DNA of 64,000 nt from Echinarachnius parma (GCA_037951105.1 JBAMJV010009728.1:20727-84726); one strand, 5' to 3'. Counted from the stretch's first letter, positions 32,371-43,338 are shown. The notes: a model not told the origin generated them from the sequence alone. A program made the numbers and translations.

Positions 32371-32930
32371 CCCACCGTAGGTGGAGGGAGACTACTTTTC
32401 CAAATTGCGTCCGTCCTCTGTCCGTCCTCCATGACCTTGCAAAAATTTAAATAACTTTCCAACCCTGCATCTGTTTGTAACCAAACTTGATTGGTAGATC
32501 TATGCCCTATATTGGCCTCCATGATATTCTGGGGTCAAAGGTCACATAAGTAGGTCAAAGGTCAAATGAGGTCCAATGTGAAATTTTACCTGCAAGAGTC
32601 TATTAAGGTTGATAACTTCCCAATCCTGCATCTGTTTGTAACCATACTGTACTTGATTGGCAGGTGCCCTATATTGGCCTTTATGATATTCTGGGGTCAA
32701 AGGTCACATAAGTAGGTCAAAGGTCAAATGAGGTCCAATGTGAAAATTTACCTGCAAGAGTCTATTAAGGTTGATAACTTCCCAACCCTGCATCTGTTTG
32801 TAACCATACTGTACTTGATTGGCAGGTGCCCTATATTGGCCTCCATGATATTCTGAGGTCACAGGTCACATATGTAGGTCAAAGGTCAAATGAGGTCCAA
32901 CGTTGCATGAATGTGTGCAAGTGGGCGAGA
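32371..32930. repeat. second hairpin + GTCCGTCC + tandem AGGTCA repeat element
   Basis: A hairpin at 32371-32388 (CCCACC GTA GGTGG) and a GTCCGTC stretch precede three units of about 162 bp (anchor CCTGCATCTGTTTGTAACC at about 32464, 32624 and 32787). Each unit ends with two DR1-type sites, such as GGGTCAAAGGTCA at 32533 and AGGTCAAAGGTCA at 32552. The layout is as at 13935, but the unit sequence is different. Confidence 0.8.
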
Positions 32931-33053
32931 CAATTAACGGCTATCGCCTTGTTTATCCTTCTGGTTTGTGTCAGGTTTATAAAATTAGCTTCTGACCAAC
33001 ACGAGCACTGAAAACTAAGGGGTTTCAGGGACGAACAAACCATCACAGGAACT

Positions 33054-33190
33054 TTCTAGCTCAGTAGGTAAGAGCACTAGTCTAGCAATCTGGAGGTCCT
33101 TGATTCCAATTGCATTTGCAAGGAAGCCTTAATTTCTTTGCTCATTTACCATTTATATACTTCTGGGCAGTTTCCCTATGTTTGAAATAA
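33054..33190 (+). repeat. tRNA-derived SINE (also at 34868-35004)
   Basis: TAGCTCAGTAGGTAAGAGCA (A box), CTAGCAATCTGG (anticodon-loop-like, AGC) and GGTCCTTGATTCCAA (decayed B box). Then a body TTTCTTTGCTCATTTACC and CAGTTTCCCTATGTTTGAA shared with 52980-53070. The second copy belongs to the tandem duplication. Confidence 0.7.
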
Positions 33191-33482
33191 TTTTTATCTA
33201 ACACTTAACATTGGTATGACTGAGCATTGGTTTGGGAATTAAAGAAATTTAACATTTTGTCTAATTGTTATTTCTTGGTAGGCAGTCACTTCAGATTAGA
33301 GTCCAATTTAATTCCAGTCTACCTGTTCACAGACCTGTGCAGAATTATAAAAGACCAGTCAATTATTTGCCAACTTGATGTTTTTCCTAAAATAAGAAGG
33401 TTGCATAATTGGTCACTTAATTTTCTACTTATTGTTCCAATTTCTATCTATTTATTCCTTTTATTTGTATTAGTACAACTAG

Positions 33483-34421
33483 GAGTTGAACCTGACAAGG
33501 ACAGCGGCCTTCATACAGCTGAGGAATTAAAAGATGTTGAGATGTCTGCTAGACTCCAGATCAAACCACATGATCCAATGTCCCATCATCGTGTAGCTGA
33601 GCCTGACAAGGACAGTTGCCTGCATACGTCTCAGGATGTCAGTGTTGGCAAGATCACTGGAGTGAAGATCGAACCACCTGATCCAGTGTCACATGATCAA
33701 GTAGCAGAGCCCAATGAGCAGAGTTGCCTGCATATGTCTGAGGTTGCCAGAGATGTTGAGATGTCTGCTGGAGTGAAGAATGACACACCTGATGCAATGT
33801 CACATGATCAAGTAGCTGAGCCCAATAAAGACAGTTGTCAGGATACCTCTGAGGATGCCAGAGGTTCTGAGATGTCTGCCAGAGTGAAGATAGAACCACA
33901 TGATCCAATGTCACATGGTCAAGTAGCTGAGCCAAGCAAGGATGGTTGCCTTGATACAGCTGAGGATGCCAGAGATGTTGCGTTGTCTGCTATAGTGCAG
34001 ATGGAACGACCTTATCCAATGTCACATGATCAGGTAGCTGAGCCTTACAACAACAGTGGCCTTCATACAGCTGAGGATGCCAGTGTTGCCAATATCACTA
34101 GTGTGATGAAAGAACCACCTCATCCGGTGTCACATGATCAAGTAGCTGAGCCCAATGCGCACAGTTGTCAGCATACCTCTGCGGATGCCAGAGATGTTGA
34201 GATGTCTGCTGGAGTGAAGAATGAACCACCTGATGCAGTGTCACATGATCAAGTAGCTGAGCCCAATAAGGACGGTTGTCAGCATACCTCGGAGGATGCC
34301 AGAGGTTCTGAGATATCTGCCAGAGTGAAGACAGAGCCTTCTGATCCTCTGTCACAGGATCAAGTGACTTACGACACTCTGGCACCGGGGATCAAACTGA
34401 AGATAGATGGTGTGGGAGGAG
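33483..34421 (+). CDS. unit 2 exon 2, first copy: eight repeats with SUMO-acceptor-like motifs
   Basis: The acceptor is TACAACTAG before GAGTTGAACC (the unit-3 copy has TATATATTTAG); the donor is GGAG/GTATGT. 939 nt, phase 1 on both sides, so it can be skipped or doubled without shifting frame. It encodes eight repeats of 36-37 residues, for example AEPNKDSCQDTSEDARGSEM followed by SARVKIEPHDPMSHGQV. Four repeats keep a PsiKxE sequence (VKIE twice, VKNE, VKTE); others have MKEPP or VKND. PsiKxE is the known consensus for SUMO attachment. The sequence is acidic, low in hydrophobics and probably disordered. I recognise no named domain. A SUMO-scaffold role is inference. Confidence 0.7.
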
Positions 34422-34611
34422 GTATGTAAACAATCACGTTCACCATCTGGAGCTCTATGTAGTTTTGAAAATTCAAAATTAGAAGACTAAAATATGACAC
34501 AAATTTCCCAGCTATACAACTGCAGAACATCCACAACGTATTAACTTGAGTTTCAGTCACTACATCCCCTTCAAAATATAATAAATCGTGATTGAGATTG
34601 ATCAGGCAGTA

Positions 34612-34770
34612 CCGTACTGACCGGCGTAATCGCCGCATACTTTTTCCTTGAAAAAACCCGCAAAGTTGGGGTGCAGCGCGTACGCGGCGATAGTCAAATT
34701 TACATTGTAACTCGTATACGTAGCTTGCATACAGTGTGCATGGCAGTTAAATAGCGCGATTGCGAGAAAT
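34612..34770. mobile_element. truncated TA element at the tandem-duplication junction
   Basis: It begins TA/CCGTACTGACCGGCGTAATC like the full element at 36426 and stops at GCGAGAAAT, where the second duplication copy starts. Confidence 0.85.
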
Positions 34771-35296
34771 CCTTCTGGTTTGTGTCAGGTTTATAAAATT
34801 AGCTTCTGACCAACACGAGCACTGAAAACTAAGGGGTTTCAGGGACGAACAAACCATCACAGGAACTTTCTAGCTCAGTAGGTAAGAGCACTAGTCTAGC
34901 AATCTGGAGGTCCTTGATTCCAATTGCATTTGCAAGGAAGCCTTAATTTCTTTGCTCATTTACCATTTATATACTTCTGGGCAGTTTCCCTATGTTTGAA
35001 ATAATTTTTATCTAACACTTAACATTGGTATGACTGAGCATTGGTTTGGGAATTAAAGAAATTTAACATTTTGTCTAATTGTTATTTCTTGGTAGGCAGT
35101 CACTTCAGATTAGAGTCCAATTTAATTCCAGTCTACCTGTTCACAGACCTGTGCAGAATTATAAAAGACCAGTCAATTATTTGCCAACTTGATGTTTTTC
35201 CTAAAATAAGAAGGTTGCATAATTGGTCACTTAATTTTCTACTTATTGTTCCAATTTCTATCTATTTATTCCTTTTATTTGTATTAGTACAACTAG

Positions 35297-36235
35297 GAGT
35301 TGAACCTGACAAGGACAGCGGCCTTCATACAGCTGAGGAATTAAAAGATGTTGAGATGTCTGCTAGACTCCAGATCAAACCACATGATCCAATGTCCCAT
35401 CATCGTGTAGCTGAGCCTGACAAGGACAGTTGCCTGCATACGTCTCAGGATGTCAGTGTTGGCAAGATCACTGGAGTGAAGATCGAACCACCTGATCCAG
35501 TGTCACATGATCAAGTAGCAGAGCCCAATGAGCAGAGTTGCCTGCATATGTCTGAGGTTGCCAGAGATGTTGAGATGTCTGCCGGAGTGAAGAATGACAC
35601 ACCTGATGCAATGTCACATGATCAAGTAGCTGAGCCCAATAAAGACAGTTGTCAGGATACCTCTGAGGATGCCAGAGGTTCTGAGATGTCTGCCAGAGTG
35701 AAGATAGAACCACATGATCCAATGTCACATGGTCAAGTAGCTGAGCCAAGCAAGGATGGTTGCCTTGATACAGCTGAGGATGCCAGAGATGTTGCGTTGT
35801 CTGCTATAGTGCAGATGGAACGACCTTATCCAATGTCACATGATCAGGTAGCTGAGCCTTACAACAACAGTGGCCTTCATACAGCTGAGGATGCCAGTGT
35901 TGCCAATATCACTAGTGTGATGAAAGAACCACCTCATCCGGTGTCACATGATCAAGTAGCTGAGCCCAATGCGCACAGTTGTCAGCATACCTCTGCGGAT
36001 GCCAGAGATGTTGAGATGTCTGCTGGAGTGAAGAATGAACCACCTGATGCAGTGTCACATGATCAAGTAGCTGAGCCCAATAAGGACGGTTGTCAGCATA
36101 CCTCGGAGGATGCCAGAGGTTCTGAGATGTCTGCCAGAGTGAAGACAGAGCCTTCTGATCCTCTGTCACAGGATCAAGTGACTTACGACACTCTGGCACC
36201 GGGGATCAAACTGAAGATAGATGGTGTGGGAGGAG
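35297..36235 (+). CDS. unit 2 exon 2, second copy
   Basis: Same acceptor, donor, length and phase as the first copy. Two substitutions are visible: CTGGAG to CCGGAG, silent, and ATATCT to ATGTCT, giving Ile to Met. If both copies are spliced in, the protein gains 313 residues and eight more repeats, doubling the PsiKxE sites. Confidence 0.7.
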
Positions 36236-36425
36236 GTATGTAAACAATCACGTTCACCATCTGGAGCTCTATGTAGTTTTGAAAATTCAAAATTAGAAGA
36301 CTAAAATATGACACAAATTTCCCAGCTATACAACTGCAGAACATCCACAACGTATTAACTTGAGTTTCAGTCACTACATCCCCTTCAAAATATAATAAAT
36401 CGTGATTGAGATTGATCAGGCAGTA

Positions 36426-36688
36426 CCGTACTGACCGGCGTAATCGCCGCATACTTTTTCCTTGAAAAAACCCGCAAAGTTGGGGTGCAGCGCGTACGCG
36501 GCGATAGTCAAATTTACATTGTAACTCGTATACGTAGCTTGCATACAGTGTGCATGGCAGTTAAATAGCGCGATTGCGAGAAATTTTCCGCCCCGCCGAT
36601 TCCCTGCTTAAATTTGGCAAATTTTCCCCGCCGATTTTCTGGTTTTCGGCCGTTTACGCGGCTGCGGTGATTCCGCCGGTCAGTACGG
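36426..36688. mobile_element. complete 263-bp TA-target element
   Basis: CCGTACTGACCGGCGTAATC and its inverted counterpart GATTCCGCCGGTCAGTACGG, with TA on both sides. Units 1 and 3 lack it (GATTGATCAGGCAGTGTAAC continues directly). Confidence 0.88.
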
Positions 36689-36978
36689 TATACAAAATAT
36701 GAGGCTCTACTAAATTGTGTTGTGCAAACTACATGGACATTGAAGAGTCCTGCTTAGGACACATATTCCCTTTATGATGATCTGTTTGTCTTTTGGGCAT
36801 GTAAAATAGACTTTTAATTTGAGGGGTGTATGTTTGCTAAAAACAACACTTTGCATTGTCATTGTGCAAAACTGAAGTATAATATCTTATGATAATAGGT
36901 AAGATTATTACTCAAAGAGTTGGATGTCTTGGGTCCATATTGATATCTTATTATCTTGTGTGGGCCTTTTTTTTGCAG

Positions 36979-37365
36979 ATTGTGCTGAGCATATGGATGA
37001 GGAAAACAATTTCTGGTTGAGCAGTGTGTCATCATTGGCTACCAGAGAGACCAAGAGTTCATTTATTCCTATAATGAAGAAAGCTAAGATCGTGCTACAA
37101 AGACTTAACATCAGGAGAACGCCCGCTAGGTGTGAGGACTGTCACAAGGCACTGCAAGGTAGCAGCTTTCGGTATTCCCTTGGTCGTACGGCGCAGTACA
37201 TTGTCATGAAATGTGAAATATGCAAGAAAGATGAGACCAGAGCAAGTTCTGAGCTTCAGAGACGAGCAACGGATACTGAAGAAGACGTCCTGCAGGAGAG
37301 TACCAATCATCCACCTCTTCATGGCACAAGGAGGACGTTCCATAACGTTCAGTCAAGTGATTCAG
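36979..37365 (+). CDS. unit 2 exon 3: two-CxxC exon
   Basis: 387 nt, phase 1 to phase 1, acceptor TTTTGCAG, donor TTCAG/GTAGGG. It encodes DCAEHMDEENNFWLSS, ARCEDCHKAL and MKCEICKKDE; the four cysteines are kept. It has two extra codons relative to units 1 and 3. Many substitutions but no frame break, consistent with selection on a coding exon. Confidence 0.72.
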
Positions 37366-37717
37366 GTAGGGAAGGCATTCAGGCAATTTCAATTGACTTT
37401 TCTTTCTTACAGCGCATTAGATGTGATATGGGCATTATTATGCAAAATAACGCATGGTTTGGAGTTTAATAATATATATATACAAGAATATTCACTGATA
37501 CATTTTGAATTTCTCAAGTGCATTTTAATTGCATCGGAGATAAATCATTGAGGGGATACAGACCAACAAAAAAAAAATTGGTTTTTTATTCAATATAGTC
37601 TTCTTTATGATATGAGCATATCTATCTATATATAATTGGCACTGGTGTATATTATACACAACACCGGACCAGCCACAAGTATGAAAATATGCCAAATGGT
37701 GGACTGTACTTTTACTT

Positions 37718-38090
37718 GAAGAAGAAGAAGAAGATCTAGCCTATGTCTTCTCTAATCTCGCCCACCCAATGTCTATCTCTTTGTCTGGTTTGTGTTAGTT
37801 ATATTATGTGTCCATCTGTTGTCTTTACGTCTTGCATGGTGGCCTGCTTATCTCCATTTCTGTTTTTTTAAATTTCTTGTGTGATATCCTGGCATTTTTG
37901 TTTCTTCTTTATAGAATAGTTAAATCCTCATTTCTGACCTTGTCCCTTCTTGTAACTCCTACCAGAATCCTCTCCATAGCTCTTTCTGTGACTCTAAGCT
38001 TCTTTTCCAATTTCTTAGTTATTGCCCAAGTCTCTGCCCCATAGGATAGTGCCGGAATTATACAATAGTTGAAGATCTGAGCATAGAAAA
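37718..38090 (-). mobile_element. old LINE 3'-end fragment in intron 3 (unit 2)
   Basis: The minus strand encodes IPALSYGAETWAITKKLEKK followed by LRVTERAMERILVGVTRRD, the C-terminal tail of a LINE reverse transcriptase. This is the best preserved of the three copies. The CTT microsatellite is at about 37721-37734. Confidence 0.65.
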
Positions 38091-38128
38091 CACTATATAA
38101 CCGCATTGTTTGCCTCGTTCCCTTGCAG

Positions 38129-38236
38129 AAATTGCTGATCACCAGGAAGATGGTACGATTACTTACGGAAAGAAACATACCTCACCAGATCTAGGAGTGC
38201 CAGGAAAGGATGCCCTTCATCTGGAGGGTGAGACAG
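38129..38236 (+). CDS. unit 2 exon 4: linker exon
   Basis: Acceptor CCCTTGCAG; phase-1 reading E-I-A-D-H-Q-E-D-G-T-I-T-Y-G-K-K. Donor AGG/GTGAGA after 38227 or ACAG/GTACAT after 38236, both phase 1. Homologous to 2223 and 57784. Confidence 0.62.
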
Positions 38237-38914
38237 GTACATGTACATGTAGCTCAGGGTTTCAATAAAGAATAAACACTGATGATCTTAAAGGATTCAT
38301 GAAGTGCAAAAACAAGTTGACTTCAGTTTATCTGTATTAGGGTACATGTATAATTCATGTTTGTAAAAAGTTTGACCTAACTATGTTTTGTATATTTTTA
38401 ATAAGTTAAGCTCCTATTTTCTTTTGCTAAGCCCCACCTCTTAAAAAAACTCTCCTGAGTGAAATTCTTCTTGTGACATAATCAGTCAATCACTACCCAG
38501 ATACTGATAAGATTAACAATGCCCCTTCGCCCAAGCTGAGCGCCTGCTCACAATAGCATCACATACTTGAATACTACCAACTTACACACTTTCAATTTCA
38601 AAAGCAATTGCTATGTCAGAAAAGCTCAGCCATCATTAGGACAAGAAAGGCACTGATAAACTATTGTATGTAAGCATGCATGGTATGCTATTGTGGGCAT
38701 GTTCTGTTTTTCCTTTTGTCTTTTGTTCATCTAACGTTAACTGTCAAGTGATTGACAGATGATGTCAATAGCTTTTCGGTGCCTTTCTTGTCCTAATTGA
38801 TGGTTGAACCTTATTTGTTTTTGTCATGAAACCTTTTCTGACAAATTGTTTTATCGAAAGGAAGAGACTCAACTGATGATGAATTCAATCTCAATATCAA
38901 CATTCCATTTTCAG

Positions 38915-39780
38915 AAAATGCTGATCGTCCGATGGGTGCCCCAGATGCTTCCTGTGGGAAGACAATTGCCTCTACTAATCCAGGAGAAGCAAGTTCTAGC
39001 CAGGTTCCTCCTGAGGTCTTTCCAGGTACAAGTAGCTTGAACATTCAGACAGGAAAACACACAGATGAATGTCTTGATGACACTTGTGTTAAACTTGTTT
39101 GCAAGTTATGTTCAAAGGAATTATCAGACAAAGGTAGACTATCATTACACATGAAGAAACATTCTGGTGAACGACATTTCACTTGCAAGGTATGTTTTAA
39201 GGCTTTCTCACAGAAAGTTAGTCTAACAAGACACATGAGGACACATACTGGTGAACGACCTTATACTTGCAGTGTATGTTCAAAGGCTTTCTATCTGAAA
39301 GGTGATCTGACGAGACACATGAGGACACATACTGGTGATCGACCTTTCTCTTGCAACGTATGTTCAAAGGCTTGCTCAGAGAAATCTCATCTTACAAGAC
39401 ACATGAGGACACATAGAGGTGAACGACCTTTCACTTGCAAGGTATGTTCAAAGGCTTTCAGTCGAAAATGTCATCTAGCATTACACATGAGGACACATAC
39501 AGGTGAAAAACCTTTCACTTATACTTGCAGTGTATGTTCAAAGGCTTTCTCACAGAAAGGTGATCTAACAAAACACATGAGGACACATACAGGTGAAAAA
39601 CCTTTCACTTGCAAGCTATGTTCAAAGGCTTTCTCACAGAAAGGTGATCTAACAAGACACATGAGGACACATACTGGTGATAAACCTTTTACATGCAATC
39701 TATGTTCAAAGGCTTGCTCATTGAAAGCTAATCTTACGAGACACATGAGGAGACATACTGGAGAACATTGTTTCACCTAA
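38915..39780 (+). CDS. unit 2 finger cassette 1: eight C2H2 fingers
   Basis: Acceptor CCATTTTCAG, phase-1 entry E-N-A-D-R-P-M-G-A-P-D-A-S. The linker is shorter than in other cassettes: about 38 codons between TDECLDD and TCVKLVCK are missing. Eight fingers follow (helices DKGRLSLH, QKVSLTRH, LKGDLTRH, EKSHLTRH, RKCHLALH, QKGDLTKH, QKGDLTRH, LKANLTRH). One linker has a two-residue insertion (FTYTCSVC). The frame closes with TAA at the first-cysteine position of the next finger, the same site as the TGA in cassette 1 of units 1 and 3. It is the best-preserved constant-plus-cassette arrangement, with all upstream exons present. Confidence 0.82.
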
Positions 39781-40233
39781 AAGGTATGTTTTCAGGCTTT
39801 CTTGCAGAAAGGGAAACTAGCAACGCACACGAGGACACATACTGGTAAACAGCCATTCACTTGCAAGGTATGTTCAAAGGCTTTCTCGCAGAAAGATACA
39901 CTAGCAATGCACTTGAGGACACAGTGGTAAACAGCCTTTCACTTGCAAGGTATGTTCGAAGGCTTTTTGACAGAAAGGTACACTAGTAAAGCTAATGATG
40001 ACACCTATTCATGAATGCGCTGATTACAACTATCACTGCATGAAAGGTCACAAAAGGCTACATGTGTATATAGCTTGCATTGCCTATTTCAGTTCTATAG
40101 CATATGCAGGGCCAATTTCACACACTTGCAGGATGGCCCATGGCCCATTAAAAAAACATAAATCGGCTAGTAAAACTAAATAAAAGTAAAAATTTAGTTG
40201 CCAGATCATGCAAATTGTTCTTTCTTTTTTTTT
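39781..40233 (+). pseudogene. decayed fingers and common 3' flank
   Basis: Three decayed finger units to about 39990 (GGCTTTCTTGCAGAAAGG, GCTTTCTCGCAGAAAG, GGCTTTTTGACAGAAAGG), then the shared 3' flank (ATGACACCTATTCATGAATG, TTGCAGGATGGCCCATGG). Confidence 0.65.
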
Positions 40234-40528
40234 AAGGGGAAGGAACTCCTAGCCTTTTGACTTACTGGATGTGATGAGAGCATAACTCCTGTCATTTCTA
40301 GTCACTTATTTCCTCATGAATATTCCCAATAATGAAAATAATCAATATTTGATGGACCATTGTCGTCTGCTTTCAATGCCCACAGGAGGCGGCCATTTCT
40401 TCAATTTCTCGCGGTGAAATGATGTGTCAGGCGGAGAACACAATAGCGGGTTACGATAATGCTATTGTGTTCTCCGCCTGCCACGTCATTTCACCGCGAG
40501 AAGTTGAAGAAATGGCCGCCTCCTATGG
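40234..40528. repeat. foldback element, unmutated reference copy
   Basis: Inverted arms 40380-40447 and 40461-40528 (68 bp, about four mismatches) around GGGTTACGATAAT. It begins AAGGGGAAGGAACTCC. It inserted into finger-array sequence: coding resumes at TTACACATGAGG immediately after. See the copy at 16092. Confidence 0.85.
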
Positions 40529-41601
40529 CATTACACATGAGGACACATACTGGGGAACGACTGTTCACCTGCAAGGTATGTTCAATGGCTTTCACTAAAA
40601 AATGTCATCCAGCATCACACATGGGAACACATACTAGTGAACAACCTTTTACATGCAATGTATGTTCAAAGGCTTTTTCACAGAACGGCGTTCTAACAAG
40701 ACACATGAGGGCACATACAGGTGAAAAACTTTTCACATGCAAGGTATGTTCAAAGGCTTTCACTCAAAAATGTCATCTAGCATTACACATGGGAACACAT
40801 ACTGGTGAGCAACCTTTCTCTTGCAAGGTATGTTCGAAGACTTTCTCTCTGAAAGTTAATCTAACAAGACAAATGAGGACACATACAGGTGAAAAACCTT
40901 TCACATGCAAGGTATGTTCAAAGACTTTCACTCAAAAATGTAATCTAGCATCACACATGAGGACACATACTGGTGAACAACCTTTCACTTGCAAGATATG
41001 TTCAAAGACTTTCACTCAAAAATATCAACTAGCATTTCACATGGCAACACATACTGGTAAACAACCTTTTACTTGCAAGGTATGTTCAAAGGCTTTCTCA
41101 CAGAAAGTTTATTTAACAAGACACATGAGGACACATACAGGTGAAAAACCTTTCACATGCAAGGTATGTTCAAAGGCTTTCTCACAGAAAGGTGTTCTAA
41201 CAAGGCACATGAGGACACATACTGGTGAAAAACCTTTCACTTGCAAAATATGTTCAAAGGCTTTCACTCAAAATTGTAATCTAGCATTACACATGGGAAC
41301 ACATACTAGTGAGCAACCTTTCTCTTGCAAGGTATGTTCGAAGACTTTCTCTCTGAAAGTTTATCTAACAAGACACATGAGGACACATACAGGTGAAAAA
41401 CCTTTCACATGCAAGGTATGTTCAAAGGCTTTCTCACAGAAAGGTGTTCTAACAAGGCACATGAGGACACATACTGGTGAAAAACCTTTCACTTGCAAGG
41501 TATGTGCAAAGGCTTTCACCAGAAAATGTAATCTTGCATCACACATAAGGACTCATACTGGTGAACAACCTTTTACATGCAAGGTGAATACTGGTGAATG
41601 A
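40459..41601 (+). CDS. orphan 12-finger array opening inside the foldback element
   Basis: The array has no cassette linker or acceptor upstream. The open frame starts at an ATG in the foldback loop/right arm (MLLCSPPATSFHREKLKK) and runs into finger 1 at about residue 25. About twelve fingers follow (helices [96 protein letters not shown]). One has Gln for the first zinc His. The array ends FTCKVNTGE-stop exactly as cassette 3 of unit 1, so it is the 3' part of the equivalent cassette. It is either a truncated relic or a chimeric gene using a transposon-supplied start. Confidence 0.6.
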   Translation: MLLCSPPATSFHREKLKKWPPPMALHMRTHTGERLFTCKVCSMAFTKKCHPASHMGTHTSEQPFTCNVCSKAFSQNGVLTRHMRAHTGEKLFTCKVCSKAFTQKCHLALHMGTHTGEQPFSCKVCSKTFSLKVNLTRQMRTHTGEKPFTCKVCSKTFTQKCNLASHMRTHTGEQPFTCKICSKTFTQKYQLAFHMATHTGKQPFTCKVCSKAFSQKVYLTRHMRTHTGEKPFTCKVCSKAFSQKGVLTRHMRTHTGEKPFTCKICSKAFTQNCNLALHMGTHTSEQPFSCKVCSKTFSLKVYLTRHMRTHTGEKPFTCKVCSKAFSQKGVLTRHMRTHTGEKPFTCKVCAKAFTRKCNLASHIRTHTGEQPFTCKVNTGE

Positions 41602-42565
41602 CTGGTGAATGACCGTTCACTTGCAATGTATGATCTTAGGCTTACTTACAGAATGATCACTTAAAGGTAAAGGCCAGTTTTGGAAACGCGGTCCTCTCAA
41701 AAAAATGAAATGGAAGCTCTTATTACCAATAATGTGAAAGAATATAATTGTACTAATATAGGATTATCCAAATTTGGCCAAGAAACCGCCTACTAGTTGA
41801 TATATTTGCAAAATTATAAATTGATCTAGGGCCGGATAGATATCGCCAACGCGGAATTGCCCATACGCTACGTGTATTACGACCACGAGGTGTACACGAG
41901 GTGTTCGCTATATGGGCTTGTCCCTAGCATGTCAATATCTCCGGCAGCGCTAGCGGCGCTGGCGGGTCTGAACTGGCGGTGGATTTATGAATTACACAGG
42001 CGGATATTGGATTTCTTCCGATATTTCTGTATTTAACGATGCTTAGGTTCGGATTTTACCACACAAGCCCTATTTCAATACATATTCAACAATATTGATT
42101 AATATAGATGTATTCGGCTACTTTCCGAAACTGGACTTGGGCTTTAACAACACACATAAGAACACATACTGGTAAACAACCTTTCACATGCAAGCTATGT
42201 TCAAAAGCTTTCTCACCGAAAGTTGATCTAACTAGACATTTGAGGACACATACTGGTCGATGACCTTTCGCTAGCAAGGTATGTTCAAATGCTTTCTCTC
42301 TGAAGAGTAATCTACTACGACACTTGAAGACTAATACTGGTAAAAAGACCATGCAGGTGCAATGTACATGTATGTTCAAAGGCTTTATCACAGAAAGCTA
42401 ACCTAATGTGACGCATGAGGACACATTACTGGTGATTTATCTCAACCAGTGATCTCAAGCAATAATTGGTCTTATTGACCCCACCCCCTCCCCCCTCCCT
42501 TGCCTAAACAACTAAACTTCCTTGGGAAATCCTGGCTACGGGCCTGCAAGGTATGTTCAAGAGAC
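41602..42565 (+). pseudogene. decayed fingers after the orphan array
   Basis: Equivalent to 19359-20320: damaged finger units on both sides of a TTAA element (41665-42143), recognisable at 42150-42420, then C-rich spacer and a last fragment TGCAAGGTATGTTCAAGAGA. Confidence 0.68.
41665..42143. mobile_element. TTAA-target MITE, unit 2 copy
   Basis: TTAA/AGGTAAAGGCCAGTTTTGG ... CCGAAACTGGACTTGGGCT/TTAA. 479 bp. Orthologous to 19422-19901: same position in the same decayed finger, so it predates the duplication. Confidence 0.82.
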
Positions 42566-42569
42566 TTGA

Positions 42570-43199
42570 CCCTAAAAAGACTGGGCTATTTGCCTATTTT
42601 GAACCTTTAAAAAAATGGTGGGGGGGGGGGCGCTAAAAGGAACCCCCCCTAAGATCTCGGCAACCGAAACTCCAATCGACTCCAAATTTGGCATGGTGAT
42701 AGATGTCCATGAGCCATACAATATTGCATAGTTAAATTTTTTGTTTTAATTATAATATGCTAATTAGAGCTAATTAATTATGCGAAAATTGCATTTTTTT
42801 CGTATTTTTTGCATTTTAAAAATATTTGTTATATATTTTTTCGATGGAATAAAATATTAACCATTATTCAACCATTTGTAGCCCAAAATTAAATAATTGC
42901 AGTGATCAGAATGAAAAATAATGAAGATTTTGTCTATTCTAGGAAAATGTCAATTTCCATAGGATTTGTACACAAATCACAAAATTTAGCGATTTTCGGG
43001 CCGATGCTCACTTACAAAAGGTCACGTAACTTTAGAATGGTACACCTGATTGTCGCAAATTTGGTATCAAAAGTTGCCCAAGACTCAATGGAAAAAAGTC
43101 GTGAATTGGCACCGTAAAATATTTAAGCGTTGCGAAGTACTGTAATCGCGAAAATAGAGGAGGGGGGGGCTAAATCAGCCCCCCCCAGTCTTTTTAGGG
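42570..43199. mobile_element. piggyBac-like TTAA MITE, copy 3
   Basis: CCCTAAAAAGACTGGG after TTGA (mutated TTAA) and CCAGTCTTTTTAGGG before TTAA. Orthologous to 20326-21124 with internal deletions. Confidence 0.88.
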
Positions 43200-43338
43200 T
43201 TAAGCTGTCCAAGACACCTGCATGGTCCTGACAACATCCCAATCCTAAAATCTTCCAAAGTCTGCGCCCCCTGGACCCCCATTATTCCCTTATTCATGAT
43301 TTCTCGATATGCCCACTAAAATTGAGCTAACTATATAT

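Larger units (their letters stand above)
32957..36584 (+). repeat. 1814-bp direct tandem duplication containing exon 2
   Basis: 32957-34770 is repeated head to tail at 34771-36584. I found only two substitutions in the exon. The junction GCGAGAAAT/CCTTCTGG joins the inside of a TA element (right) to the sequence after CTTGTTTAT (left), with AT shared: 2-bp microhomology. It carries a SINE, exon 2, and the left part of the TA element. Confidence 0.93.

Noticed and set aside
33227-33482. Frame extension upstream of exon 2 in unit 2 (hydrophobic, membrane-like)
   Set aside because: It is intron sequence that happens to be open; unit 3 diverges completely before the acceptor, and the shared coding starts at GAGTTGAACC.
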